A stretch of DNA of 64,000 nt, taken from contig CM030359.1 in assembly GCA_017893485.1 (NCBI GenBank), positions 30,198,430 to 30,262,429 of the forward strand, read 5' to 3'. The DNA is from Hemerocallis citrina (Eukaryota > Streptophyta > Magnoliopsida > Asparagales > Asphodelaceae). A model generated the notes under the pieces. That model saw only the letters and a program-made list of their open reading frames with translations. It was not told the DNA's origin and did no database searches. The translations under genes and the position numbers were made by a program. Positions 45,085 through 55,822 of the stretch are shown here, piece after piece; the stretch's first letter is position 1; each line of letters starts with the position of its first letter.

Positions 45085-47201
45085 ATAAGCACAATTCACA
45101 TAATCAGGACAACATGACCTTGCTGTACTAAAATACAGGTTATGGTCACTACAAAACAGAAAACCTGAATCCACCAGAAGGCCTAGAAAGTATACTTCCA
45201 CATGGTTCCAACGAGTATAATTAAGGTATATAAAAGATAGGGTGAAAACTCTATTCTATTCAGGTTTTATGTTCAGGCAGCATGCAGTAAGTTGTGTTCA
45301 ACTATTTATTTCAAGTCAGAGAACTCATTAATAAAATCTATAAAATTTCTGGGTGATACCTATACATGTCTAGGTTCATCCTAATTTATTTCAGAATTTT
45401 CTTTTTCTATTAACAGGGTCAAATAAAATATAGAACAACAGGATACGCATGAAATAGTGAGTCTGAAATTTCTAACATAGCTGTACTAAAATGTTGATAT
45501 CTAGCAAATGACACAGCAGAACTTAGATCCGTCAAAAGGATGTTAAACAAGACATCAGAGGCTAAAAATTCATGTTTGTAAAGGAAATTCAAATTATGAC
45601 ATTATCATGGGTGAAAATCTAATACAAAATAAAATAACTAGCAGTCCAGAAATTGTCTTAACATGAATAGGCAAATAAATAAATCATATGATCACATATA
45701 GCATGCAAATTGGTAATCAAGTGAATCCTAGGTGTTAACATGCAATTTCTAATTTTTAAGATACAATTATCACAGGCATGGCATTAGCTCATCAATTAAA
45801 TCCAATCTAGCACATTCAATTTAACATGTCTAATTTATCAAGTAGTCCTATGCATGAATCTAGTTATTTAAATGTGCATATATATGAAATAATGGGGACT
45901 AGGTTTTAGATCAAAGAGATAGCACGATATTAAGAGTATGTCGGGTTAGCTCGTGTAAACCCTCGATAGACTTAACGGAATTTTCAAAGCAGCTTGATAA
46001 CGAAATGGACGGATCTACTTACAAGAGATCAAATAAACTTGAACAGAATAAAATGCTAGTTCAAGAGGGGACTTGCCTGTTATATTGCAGATACAATTAA
46101 TAAGAATAACGGGTGAAAACTCCCAAAGAAATGTGCGAAATACGTGTGAAGAACCAATAGCAAACAAGCACAGCAACTCAACCAAGTGAAACCCCACACC
46201 GGATCCGACAGAACACGAGACAGCAATCGGGGATCTGATGCGCCAAAACACGGTATAACAAATCCGTCCAATGGAAGATCTCCTCACACCGGATCGGCCC
46301 AAACAGCGAACAGCGGTCCGGGATCCGCTGTGTACCGAACACAGAACACCAAAATCACCCAATAGGTGATCGTCTTCCACCTTAGGCTTGGAAGAGAGAG
46401 AGAGCAGGCACGGCGGACGGCAACTGCGACTGCGATGGGGCGGCATTGTGGTGGGGCACCACGGCGAAGATGTCGGCACCACGGTTGGGAAGCGACGGCG
46501 GCGACGACAACCTCGATGAGCAAAGCTCTGTTTTTCGGTTGGAAACAGAGAGCAACGACGGCAACGCTAGGGGACTTGCGGTGATTGCGAGGGTGATCGG
46601 TGAGGGACGGCATCGACAAAAGGGTGCACGGAGTAGAGGAACAGTGAAGATGAAGGTTCGGTGGACTGAGTTATGGCGAGGAGAACGGGGGGAGGGGGAT
46701 GATAGGGATGGTGAGATGGCGATGAGGGCGAGGTGATGGAGGCGGTGATGGCGATGAGGCGAAGGCAATCGGATAGCCAACGGGGTTGGGATTTGTGGTT
46801 TGGGTTGGGGTGCAACGAAACAGAGAGAGAGAGAGTTTTTGGGATCAGGGAGTGAGAGTAGCGGCGGAAAGAGAGATTATTAGGGTTTAATTAATAGGGT
46901 ATTTATAGGGATCAAGAATTAGGATTTTGGGTTGAGATTATGTGGGTTCTGGGTATCGGTTTTGGCTCCAAAAAGAGAAAAATGAATGCAATGAGACGAG
47001 ACGAACACCAAGGAGAACAAATCAGACTCGAAATAGAAAGAGCAAAATTACAAAGAGAACATAGTCGAACCAAAAGAACACAGATCGATCAAGAGAGAAC
47101 AGAAGAACCCAAGAAAAGGCAAAATACACTATGACAAATGAATCCAAATACAATATTCAAAAGAAAACGAATTACAACAAAATCTGAATATAGGGCTTAC
47201 A
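45085..47201 (-). repeat. Gypsy-2 3' LTR, its 3' third missing
   Basis: It aligns with 53148-55264 of the 5' LTR. On the minus strand it starts TGTAAGCCCTATATTCAG at 47201 and breaks off at 45085, losing about 1 kb. The donor-like ACAG|GCAAGT is at 46076. Confidence 0.9.
46880..46910 (-). promoter_or_regulatory. Gypsy-2 3' LTR promoter: TATA and telo-box
   Basis: On the minus strand CCCTATAAATACCC (46897-46910) is followed by AAACCCTAA (46880-46888), then the pyrimidine-rich, GC-rich leader. Confidence 0.65.
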
Positions 47202-47216
47202 AATCCTACCCTCCTT
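47202..47216 (-). other. Gypsy-2 polypurine tract
   Basis: The minus strand reads AAGGAGGGTAGGATT immediately before the 3' LTR start; it would prime plus-strand DNA synthesis. Confidence 0.85.
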
Positions 47217-47308
47217 ACAAGAAGAATTTCATTCTCGAAATTCATACAAGAGGTACATAGTGCAAACCCCGAAACAACAAAACAAAACAAAACACGGCAA
47301 AACAACAA

Positions 47309-48724
47309 CTACTCAAACAAATGAGGGAACCTCTCTCGAATCTCTTCCTCTAACTCCCAAGTAGACTCCCCTGGCGAGCGAGGATCCCAAGAAATTCGGA
47401 CCAACTTGATTACTCTATTCTTTAGCACTTTCTCTTGTCGGTCTAAGATAGAGACGGGTCGAATTTCACAGGACAAATCCAGCCTCACAGACAAGTCTGA
47501 GTAGTCAACCACATGACAGTCATCTCTGAAGTATTTCCTGAGCTGAGAAACATGGAACACATCATGGAAACTTGCTAAAGATGGCGGTAACGCGAGCCTG
47601 TAAGCTACCTTCTCCACACGTTCCATAATATCGAATGGACCGATGAATCGAGGACTCAACTTGCCTCCACTGCCGAAACGGATAGCACCTTTCCAAGGCG
47701 ATACCTTGAGGAACACATGCTTGCCTACCTCAAACTCTAAAGGTCTCCGACGATAATCAGCCCACCTCTTCTGCCGATCCTGAGCGGCCTGCAAATGCTT
47801 GCGGATCTGAGCCACGACATCAACTTTCATCGTGATCAACTCAGGGCCTAAAAGCTTTCTCTCGCCGATATCATCCCAACAGACTGGCAATCTACACTTG
47901 CACCCATACAAAGCTTCGAATGGAGCAGCCTTGAGACTCGTCTGGTAACTATTATTATAAGAGAACTCAGCCAAGTGAAGATGATCCTCCCACGAACCTC
48001 CAAACTGAAGAACGCAGGATCTCAACATGTCTTCTAGGGTCTGAATTGTCCTTTCCGACTGCAAATCTGTCTGAGGATGGAACGTTGTACTGTAGCTCAA
48101 CTTGGTACCCAAGCTCCTCTGCAAACTCTCCCAGAACTGAGATCTGAACCTCGTATCTCTATCCGATACGATGCTGACAGGAACTCCATGCAAACAAACA
48201 ATCTCCTGAATGTACTGCTCAGCCAAACTCTCCGTGGACTAACCCACACGGAAAGGAATGAAGTAAGCACACTTCGTTAGCTGATCCACGATCACCCAGA
48301 TAGCATTATGACCTTTAGGACTCCTCGGCAAAGCTGTCACAAAGTCCATCGTGATATTCTCCCACTTCCATTCAGGGATAGGAAGGGGTTGCAAAAGTCC
48401 TGCGGTCCTTTGATGCTCCGCCTTCACCTGCTGACAGATTAGGCACTGGGTGACGAATCGAGCCACATCCCGCTTCATACCATGGCACCAGAAATGCTGT
48501 TTCAAGTCCCTATACATCTGGATACCACCAGGATGAATAGAATACGAGGATCGATGAGCTTCCTCGAGTAGATTCTGCCTGACTTCTCCTCTAGGTACAC
48601 ACAACCTAGAGCCAAACCAAAGCGACCCATCAGCATGGACGACCAAATCAGATCTCAAACCTGCTTCAACCTCACACTGAAACTCCTGCAATTTTCGATC
48701 ACTCCCTTGAGCTGCCTTCTGCAA
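47309..48724 (-). pseudogene. Gypsy-2 integrase with chromodomain-like tail
   Basis: Zinc-binding region: HRSSYSIHPGGIQMYRDLKQ and CLICQQVKAEHQRTAG. Core: ENITMDFVTALPRS (first Asp), VSDRDTRFRSQFWESLQ (second Asp), and FHPQTDLQSERTIQTLEDML (catalytic Glu; the usual TDGQ is TDLQ). Then DHLHLAEFSYNNSYQTSLK, LKVSPWKGAIRFGSGGKLSP and the chromodomain-like DRQEKVLKNRVIKLVRISWDP with PHLFE at the end. An in-frame TAG near 48239 (FRVG*STESLAEQ) is the main defect. About 470 codons, normal length. Confidence 0.92.
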
Positions 48725-49330
48725 CTACAACAACATAAGCTGCCGATCTGATCTGGGAAGCAACACATCCAACTCCAGCCTCCTCGTATCCTCCACTAGT
48801 TCCTTTTGCTGAGTGAGGAACATAGCGGCAGGTCTCCGACTTAAAGCATCCGACACCGAATTTACTCTGCCCAGGTTATAATGCAAATTGATGTCAAAGT
48901 TTGCCATCAATTCCAGCCATCTCCTCTGCCTCATGTTCAACTCCTTCTGCTTGAACACATACTTAAGGCTCTTATGATCTGTAAAAATTTCAACTCTATC
49001 CCCAAGCAAATAGTTTCTCCATAACTTCAAGGCAAAGATTACAACTGCAAGCTCCAGATCATGCGTAGGATAGTTCTTCTCATGAGGTCTCAACTTCCTC
49101 GATGCATAAGAGACAACCCTGCCTTGCTGCATCAGAACTACTCTCAGACCTCTCCCCGAAGCATCACAAAAGATCATAAAACCACCAAAACTGTTGGGTA
49201 CAGTCTGCATAGGCACTGACATCAACCGACGCTTCAGCTTGGCGAAAGCTTCATCACAAGCTTCATCCCAGACGAACTTCTGCTCCTTCCTGGTCAAACT
49301 GGTCAAGGGACCAGCAATTTTGGAGAAATC
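48725..49330 (-). pseudogene. Gypsy-2 RNase H domain
   Basis: After KFV-TAG-DFSKIA at the RT border, the frame is open: [70 protein letters not shown], then the spacer [15 protein letters not shown] before a TAG near 48723. Catalytic acidic residues of the gypsy RNase H appear present. Confidence 0.9.
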
Positions 49331-50347
49331 CTAAACGAACTTCTGATAGTAACCAGCCAAACCAAGGAAACTCTGCACCTCAGGAACAGACTTAAGAATA
49401 GGCCAATCCTTGACCGTAGAAATCTTCGACGGATCCACAGAAATACCAGCACCAGAAATAATGTGGCCAAGAAAAGCAACCTGATTCAGCCAGAACTCGC
49501 ACTTACCAAGCTTCCCATACAGCTGGTTCTCGCTCAAGGTCTGCAGAACCACCTTCAGATGCTCGGCATGATCTGCCTTGTTCCACGAGTACACCAATAT
49601 GTCGTCGATGACGACCACGAAAAACTGATCCAAAAACGGCAAAAACACACGGTTCATCAAACTCATGAACATAGCTGGTGCATTAGTCACTCCGAAAGGC
49701 ATCACCAAGAACTCATAATGCCCATACCTCGTTTGGAAAGCCGTTTTCGGAACATCCTTTGACTTCACCCTGACTTGATGGTACCTAAAACGAAGATCCA
49801 ACTTCGAGAACACCGAAGCACCTCCCAGTTGGTCGAACAAATCGTCAATCCTCGGCAATGGATACCAATTTTTGACAGTAACATTGTTCAGCTCCTTGTA
49901 GTCCATGCAAAGCCTGCAGCTTCTATCCTTCTTGCTGACAAACAGAACTGGGGCTCCCCATGGCAAAACACTAGGTCTGACAAAACCTTTATCAAGCAAC
50001 TCCTGAACTTGCACCTTCAGTTCTGCCAATTCAACCGGCGCCATACGATACAGACTCTTGAAAATAGGGGCCGTACCGGGCAGAACATCAATGCTGAACT
50101 CCACATCTCGGACTGGCGGCAGATCGGGCAATTCCTCGGGAAACACATCAAGGAAGTCCCGCACAACTAAGGGTGCAACAACCCCATCAGAACTCAGCGA
50201 CACAAGAGAAACAACCTTGGGGTTCATTGAGTTCCTGACACGCCCTGACGGTGTTTCACCCGCATGGAAAACAAATTCTGGTTGACCAGAGAGCCTGAAA
50301 GTCACCTTATTCTCCCGACAATCAATCAGGGTACAGGAAACACCCAA
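49331..50347 (-). CDS. Gypsy-2 PR-RT linker and reverse transcriptase (open frame)
   Basis: A 338-codon open frame starting inside the protease tail ([20 protein letters not shown]). Then [100 protein letters not shown] and the thumb [20 protein letters not shown], ending [12 protein letters not shown] at a TAG. All RT motifs are present, so this is the best preserved domain of the two chromoviruses. It is part of a polyprotein; the Met here is not a true start. Confidence 0.9.
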   Translation of the reverse strand: MGVSCTLIDCRENKVTFRLSGQPEFVFHAGETPSGRVRNSMNPKVVSLVSLSSDGVVAPLVVRDFLDVFPEELPDLPPVRDVEFSIDVLPGTAPIFKSLYRMAPVELAELKVQVQELLDKGFVRPSVLPWGAPVLFVSKKDRSCRLCMDYKELNNVTVKNWYPLPRIDDLFDQLGGASVFSKLDLRFRYHQVRVKSKDVPKTAFQTRYGHYEFLVMPFGVTNAPAMFMSLMNRVFLPFLDQFFVVVIDDILVYSWNKADHAEHLKVVLQTLSENQLYGKLGKCEFWLNQVAFLGHIISGAGISVDPSKISTVKDWPILKSVPEVQSFLGLAGYYQKFV

Positions 50348-50614
50348 CTAGTCCATATCCAGAATGACATCGAAACCGGAATTGAAGAATCACAATCAAA
50401 TCCGCAGAGAAAACCACACCACCAATCAAAAACGGACTCTGCATGCAAACCCTAGAATAGACAATGACACCTCCACCTGTGGTGATGTCCCAAGCTGCGG
50501 GCATAGTATCGCTAGCCAAACCATGCTGATCAACAAAGCGAGAAGAAATGAAAGAGTGGGTAGCACCTGAATCAAACAACACATGAGCTGGAAGAGAGAA
50601 GACTAAAATCATAC
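50348..50614 (-). pseudogene. Gypsy-2 aspartic protease
   Basis: Exon 4 starts GTATGATTTTAG at 50614. The minus strand encodes MILVFSLPAHVLFDSGATHS (active-site DSGATHSF), FVDQHGLASDTMPAAWDITT and FLIGGVVFSADLIVI. A frameshift near 50370 and a TAG near 50349 separate it from the linker/RT frame. Confidence 0.88.
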
Positions 50615-50748
50615 CTAGAAAAAATCAAACAAAAGAATAAGGTGCTAGCAGGATATATACACGAATAATTGTACAAAGGAGGGAAAAGAAATAATAGCAT
50701 GCAGAAAGCTGAAAGAAAGAAAAAGAAGGTACAACTACTATGATATAC
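50615..50748 (-). other. Putative gag-pro intron, Gypsy-2
   Basis: Donor TTGCAG|GTATATC and acceptor TTTTTTCTAG|GTATG bound 134 T-rich bases. Splicing joins gag VVVAG to MILVFSLPAHVLFDSG in frame (codon split G|GT), exactly as in Gypsy-1 at 31033-31179. The 5' splice site is identical (GTATATC) but the interior is not alignable by eye, as expected of an intron. Confidence 0.75.
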
Positions 50749-51396
50749 CTGCAACCACTCCAACAACAACTTCCGCTTCCTCGGCTGTCAGGTTATAAGC
50801 CTGACCACGACCACCAACCTAACCTCCTCTAGGAGCCACATGCCTCTGATCAAAGAATTTCCTCTATAGAGGAAGAGGCGGCCTACCCTGACCACGCGTC
50901 GGTGCTCCTAGCTGAGGAGCACTAGCAACCGGCACAGAAACTCTTCTCCTCGGACAGTCACGAACCATATGCTCACTATTCCCACACACTAAACACTGCC
51001 AGTTGGCCATCCTGTAGTCTCGCTATGAATGCCCAGTCTTATGGCAGTAGACACAAGTCTCAACATTCCTCAGGACAACAGGTGCGTACGGTTGTGCTCT
51101 CGCGGGAGGGGGCGGAACTGGCCTCCGAATAGGTCCTCCGGAAGGCCGAGCTGCAACAGGGTGTGAAACAGTCCTCTGAGGAACACTAGATCTGCTAAGA
51201 GTCTGCTCTTGGATCCGAGCCGCATCCAGAACATCGGAATAAGCACGAAGCCGAAGAGCAGCCAAACGGTCCTGGAAGGGGAAAGCTCAAGCCCAACAGA
51301 AATCGACTAGCCTGAGCCTCATCAGTGGCAACGAGGGTAAGGGCGAAGCTACTGAGCCGAGTAAACTCTGCAGCATACTCGTCCACGGAACGGTTT
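50749..51396 (-). pseudogene. Gypsy-2 gag, C-terminal exon with zinc knuckle
   Basis: It encodes NRSVDEYAAEFTRLSSFALT, LRLRAYSDVLDAARIQEQTL, a Pro/Arg-rich linker with GGPIRRPVPPPPARAQPYAP, CVYCHKTGHS, and a second knuckle CLVCGNSEHMVRDCP with all C/C/H/C ligands. It ends with acidic EEAEVVVGVVAG-like residues at the donor. One stop (TGHS*RDY) lies near 51023 and frameshifts near 51275 and 50825. Confidence 0.85.
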
Positions 51397-51483
51397 CTCT
51401 AATTAAGATAATGCTCAAATTAATGTCGTCACAAGTGAAATAGGCAACAACAAATGACATTTAAGAACACTATCTAGCTGGAC
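51397..51483 (-). other. Putative intron inside gag, Gypsy-2
   Basis: An 87-bp AT-rich block with several stops interrupts gag between MERQFVFLT(Q) and RSVDEYAAEF, the same point as in Gypsy-1. As written, GTCCAG...TTAGAG gives TQNRSVDE in frame. Alternatively one G has been lost from an original CAG|GTCCAG donor with acceptor AATTAG, giving LTQ|RNRSV in phase 0 as in Gypsy-1. The donor is weak, so this copy may be decayed. Confidence 0.55.
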
Positions 51484-51968
51484 TGAGTTAGGAAAACAAA
51501 TTGTCGCTCCATCTTTGCCTTGGTGACACTGGGAAAGAACTTCGCCATGAAGCTCTCAGAGAAAGTGGCCCACTCAACGGGTCGCGGTATCCTCTCGAAT
51601 TCAATCCGCCACTAGATAAGAGCGAGATCCACCAACTGGATGCAAACCATATCCACACGATCCGCCTCAGCAACACGAGCGACGACCAGCAATTACTCCG
51701 TCTGGATAAGCCATTGCTCACCTTCTAACGACGACTCAGTACCCAAAAACTTATCCGGGTGCAGCTTCATAAAATTCGCTGCCGTACCAAGCCTAGGTGG
51801 CAGAGGCCCAGGTGTAGGTCCAGTGATGTTCCCATTGGCTGCCAAAGTGGCTCTCATCAGCTCATTGTGCTCCTGCTGAAGAGTCATCATCTGCTGAATC
51901 TTCTCGAGAATAGCAGCGTTGTCCGGCTGCCCATCCCCCGAGCGAGAAGGAGAATTCCCACGAGCCAT
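51484..51968 (-). pseudogene. Gypsy-2 gag, N-terminal exon
   Basis: ATG at 51968: MARGNSPSRSGDGQPDNAAI, then LRATLAANGN-like residues and NFMKLHPDKFLGTESSLEGE, WLIQTE, then a stop (CAA to TAA type) before VARVAEADRVDMVCIQLVDL and a second TAG before WRIEFERIPRPVEW. It ends FFPSVTKAKMERQFVFLT at the putative donor. This is the standard chromovirus gag core that forms the particle shell. A 3' splice site GTGTTTCAG|GCTATG precedes the start. Confidence 0.88.
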
Positions 51969-51971
51969 AGC

Positions 51972-54143
51972 CTGAAACACAATCAAAGATAGTCAGTACC
52001 CATATTATATGTTAGTTATTATATAAGTATTCATGTGATTATCGTGGTGTGAAAATCACTGAGTTAACCCGGCTAGAGCCAAACTCGACTAATATACCAA
52101 TTAAAGCCAACTCTCATAAAGATAGTCATGTTTGATTGATATATTACTCAACTTGGCTCTGATACCACTAAAAACCCTGACATGTCCTGCTTCCCAAAAT
52201 ACAGAATACGAGTACGTAACGTAGGCCCAGCAAATGATGTAAACACCATCCATAAGCTGTACCAGACTAACTCGTAATAAGAACGACAAAGTACAACCAT
52301 GTAGGAAATATAACCACATGAATCAAAGATAAATTTCAATAATAAATGAAATAATCCAACAATATAAATATCCAACATCTGGTATCAAAACAAACTATGG
52401 GTCATAAAGCCCAAAACAGAGTACAAGTCATAATAACATTCAAGAAATAAAATTAGCAACAAGTAAAACTAAGCAGCGGAGACTGGTTCCATCTTTAGAA
52501 ATATTGCTCACCAATTTTTTCAGGAATAGATCCTTCAGCACCTATAAAATCTTGATCTAAAAAAAAAAGAAAAGAGTGCCCTTAGAGCAAGTCATGGGCA
52601 GCAAGTAGAGAAAATAAGGGATAAAGGAAAGCATGAATATCAAGAATTAAGGACATGGTGAAAGACAAAGAACAAAGCAAAGAGCAAACAATAATATCAA
52701 AGGTCTACAGTAAATCATGCATGTAATGAGTGATGTCAGGATCAAGCAGGAAATGCAGGTTATTAATCATTTTATTAGTCTATCTAGTGCACGTACTACT
52801 GCGTCTCATTCCACAGGTTCGGTGCAAACACACAGTGTACGCATTAGACTGATGGTGAGTCCTCGGTCTGTGTACTCGGCCTAGTAATCAGGATTTCATG
52901 TTCAGGGACAGTAATTATCGGGCAGTGTTTTATGGCCATCAGTACAAGTCGGTATAGATCAGGCAGTAGGGCCCGATCGAGTACAGTTTCCGATTGTTCA
53001 TTACCAAGTCTACCCATGATACCTCAGATTTTTATTAATTTATTTTCATCCTATGTAAGCATGCAAGAGGGTTTCAATGTTGTATAATAGTAAGCGTGAC
53101 TAATTTTAAGCGCTACGGTCAAAGCATGAGGCAAACACAACAAATAAGCACAATTCACATAATCAGGACAGCATGACCTTGCTGTACTAAAATACAGGTT
53201 ATGGTCACTAAAAAATAGCAAAACTGAATCCGCCGGAAGGCCTAGAAAGTAGACTTCCACACGGTTCCAACGAGTATAATTAAGGTATATACAAGATATA
53301 GGAACTAGGGTGAAAACTCTATTCTATTTAGGTTTTATGTTCAGGTAGCATGCAGTAGGTTGTGTTCAATTATTTATTTCAAGTCAGAGAACTCATTAAT
53401 AAAATCTATAAAAATTCTGGGTGATACCTATACATGTCTATGTCCAGCCTAATTTATTTCAGATTTTTCTTTTACTGTTAACAAGGTCAAATAAAATATA
53501 GAATAGCAGGATATGCATGAAATAGTGAGTCTGAAATTTCTAACATAGCTGTACTAAAATATTGATATCTAGCAAATGACACAGCAGAACTTAGATCCAT
53601 CAAAAGGATGTTAAACTAGACATCAGAGGCTAAAAATTTATGTTTTTAAAGGAAATTCAAATTATGACAATATCATGGGTGAAAATCTAATACAAAATAA
53701 AATAACTAGCAGTCCAGAAATTGTCTTAACATGAACGGGTAAATAAATAAATCATATGATCACACATAGCATGCAAATTGGTAATCAAGTGAATCCTAGG
53801 TGTCAACATGCAATTTCTAAGGTTTAAGATACAATTATCACAGGCATGGTATCAGTTCATCAATTAAATCCAATCTAGCACATTCAATTTAACATGTCTA
53901 ATTTATCAAGTAGTCCTATGCATGAATCTAGTTATTTAAATGTGCATATGCATGAAACAATGGGGACTAGGTTTAGATCAAAGAGATAGCACGATGTTAA
54001 GAGTATGTCGGGTTAGCTCGTGTAAACCCTCGATAGACTTAACGGAATTGTCAAAGTAGTTTGATAACGAAATGGACGGATTTACTTGCAGGAGATTAAA
54101 TAAACTTGCACAGAATAAAATGCTAGTTCAAGAGGGGACTTGC
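51972..54143 (-). other. Putative leader intron, Gypsy-2
   Basis: The acceptor TTGATTGTGTTTCAG at 51972 is three bases before the gag ATG. The donor position in the 5' LTR reads AACAT|GCAAGT at 54143; the 3' LTR and the solo LTR read AACAG|GCAAGT. The last exon base is therefore mutated in this copy and splicing may be impaired. The 2.17-kb segment includes the primer site. Confidence 0.5.
52154..52167 (-). other. Primer-binding site (tRNA-Met), Gypsy-2
   Basis: The minus strand reads TGGTATCAGAGCCA, ten bases after the LTR end GACATGTCA. Confidence 0.93.
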
Positions 54144-55264
54144 ATGTTATATTGTAGATACAATTAATAAGAATAACGGGCGAAAACTCCTAAAGACGCG
54201 TGCAAAATACGTGCGAAGAACCTACAGCAAACAAGCACAGCAACTTAGCCAAGTGAAACCCCACACCGGATCCGACAGAACACGGGACAGTGATCGGGGA
54301 TTTGATGCGCCAAAACAAGGAACAGCAAAACCGTCCAATGGAAGATCTCCTCACATCGGATCGGCCCAAACAGCAAACATAGGTCTTGGATCTGCTGTGC
54401 ACCGAACACAGAACACCGAAATCACCCAATGGGTGATCATCTTCCACCTTGGCAAGGGAAGAGAGAGAGAAGGCACGGCGGACGGCGACTGCAACTTCAA
54501 TGGGGCGGCACTGCGGTGGGACACCACGACGAAGATGTCAGCACCACGGTCGGGAAGCGATGGCGGCGACAGCAACCTCGATGAGCGAAGCTCTGTTTTT
54601 CGATTGGAAATAGAGAGCAACGACAGCAACGCTAAGGGACTTGCAGTGATTGCGAGGGTGATCAGTGAGGAACGGCATCGACAAAGGGGTGCACGGAGTG
54701 GAGGAACGGCAAAGACGAAGGTTCGGTGGATCGGGTTATGACGAGGAGAATGGGGGGGGGGTGACGGGGACGGTGAGATGGCGATGAGGGCGAGGGGATG
54801 GAGACGGTGATGGCGTTGAGGTTGAAGGTGATCGGAGAGCCAACGGGGTAGGGTTTTGTGGTTTGGGTTGGGGTGCAACAAAACAGAAAGAGAGACAGAG
54901 GTTTTGGGATCGGGGAGAGAGAGTAACGGCGGAGAGAGAGAGAGATCATTAGGGTTTAATTAATAGGGTATTTATAGGGATCAAGAATTAGGATTTTGGG
55001 TTGAGATTATGTGGATTATGGGTATCGGTTTTGGCACTAATAAGAGAAAAATGAATGCAATGAGAAAAGATGAACACCAAGGAGAACAAATCCGACTCAA
55101 AATAGAAAGAGCAAAATTGCAAAGAAGACAAAATCCAACCAACAAACACAGATCGATCAAGAGATAATAGAAGAACCCAAGAAAAGACAAAATACACTAT
55201 GACAAATGAATCCAAATACAATAATCAAAAGAAAACAAATTACAACAAAATCTAAAAATAGGGC
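52178..55264 (-). repeat. Gypsy-2 5' LTR
   Basis: About 3.09 kb, ending (minus) GGACATGTCA at 52178. The outer start should read TGTAAGCCC; here only AGCCC remains before Tat-1 begins at 55265, so the last few bases were lost or altered. It shares promoter, GC-rich leader and AT-rich blocks with the 3' LTR and the solo LTR. Confidence 0.9.
54949..54979 (-). promoter_or_regulatory. Gypsy-2 5' LTR promoter: TATA and telo-box
   Basis: On the minus strand CCCTATAAATACCC (about 54966-54979) is followed by AAACCCTAA (54949-54957). It is the active-copy counterpart of 46880-46910. Confidence 0.65.
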
Positions 55265-55820
55265 TGATATGGCTAAAGATGGGGTTAAATCAGAACCGTC
55301 CAAAGCAGGAACGCTTAGGGGTTAAATGGTAATTTCATCTACCAATAGGTCTGAAGCGGGTACTGGATCTCTTCCCCAAAGATCCAATAACCCACGAACG
55401 GATCCACCCCAATTGGGTGTGGGTTTCAACTCGCAGAAAACCCGATCCAGCAGGATAGGATTAGGATCTCTGATTAATACTAATCAACGGCCCTGATCCA
55501 AATCTATCCTTTCACTGGGAATCAGGGATTACATTCCTAATCTAATCCCCAAGGCGCCTATAAATACCCCCCATCCATCTCCATTAAGAGGTAATCAATC
55601 TTTTGCCAATTCATGCTCTTTCATAATCTCCTTGATTACTGACTTGAGCGTCGGAGGGTGCGTCGCCGACATCAACCCCGGTGTCTCGCGCTTTTTGCAG
55701 GTGAACGGTGGGAGTCAACGGTCAAACTCCGGCGGAACAGGTAATAGGTTTGCTATTCAAAGTTTTCCAAGAATCCACAAATACTATCTGTTTGCCCCCA
55801 CACCAGATTCAGCGGTAACA
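55265..55820 (+). repeat. Tat-1 5' LTR
   Basis: A 556-bp LTR starting TGATATGGCTAAAG and ending AGCGGTAACA. It begins exactly at the broken edge of the Gypsy-2 LTR. It holds a clear TATA box about 260 bp before its end. Confidence 0.85.
55559..55566 (+). promoter_or_regulatory. TATA box of Tat-1 LTR
   Basis: TATAAATA within CGCCTATAAATACCCCCC, the typical plant LTR promoter context; transcription is expected to start about 30 bases on. Confidence 0.75.
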
Positions 55821-55822
55821 GA

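Larger units (their letters stand above)
45085..55264 (-). mobile_element. Gypsy-2: Tekay-like chromovirus
   Basis: Minus-strand element with 5' LTR 52178-55264, primer site, gag, protease, RT, RNase H, integrase, polypurine tract and truncated 3' LTR 45085-47201. All coding domains are long and well aligned to Gypsy-1, with a handful of stops. The LTR family is the same as the solo LTR at 418-4011. Its 5' LTR abuts Tat-1, and its 3' LTR abuts the integrase stub, so neither target duplication can be seen. Confidence 0.92.

Noticed and set aside
49463..50570. Plus-strand ORFs of 60-131 codons
   Set aside because: Antisense shadows of the Gypsy-2 RT/protease, with no motif of their own.
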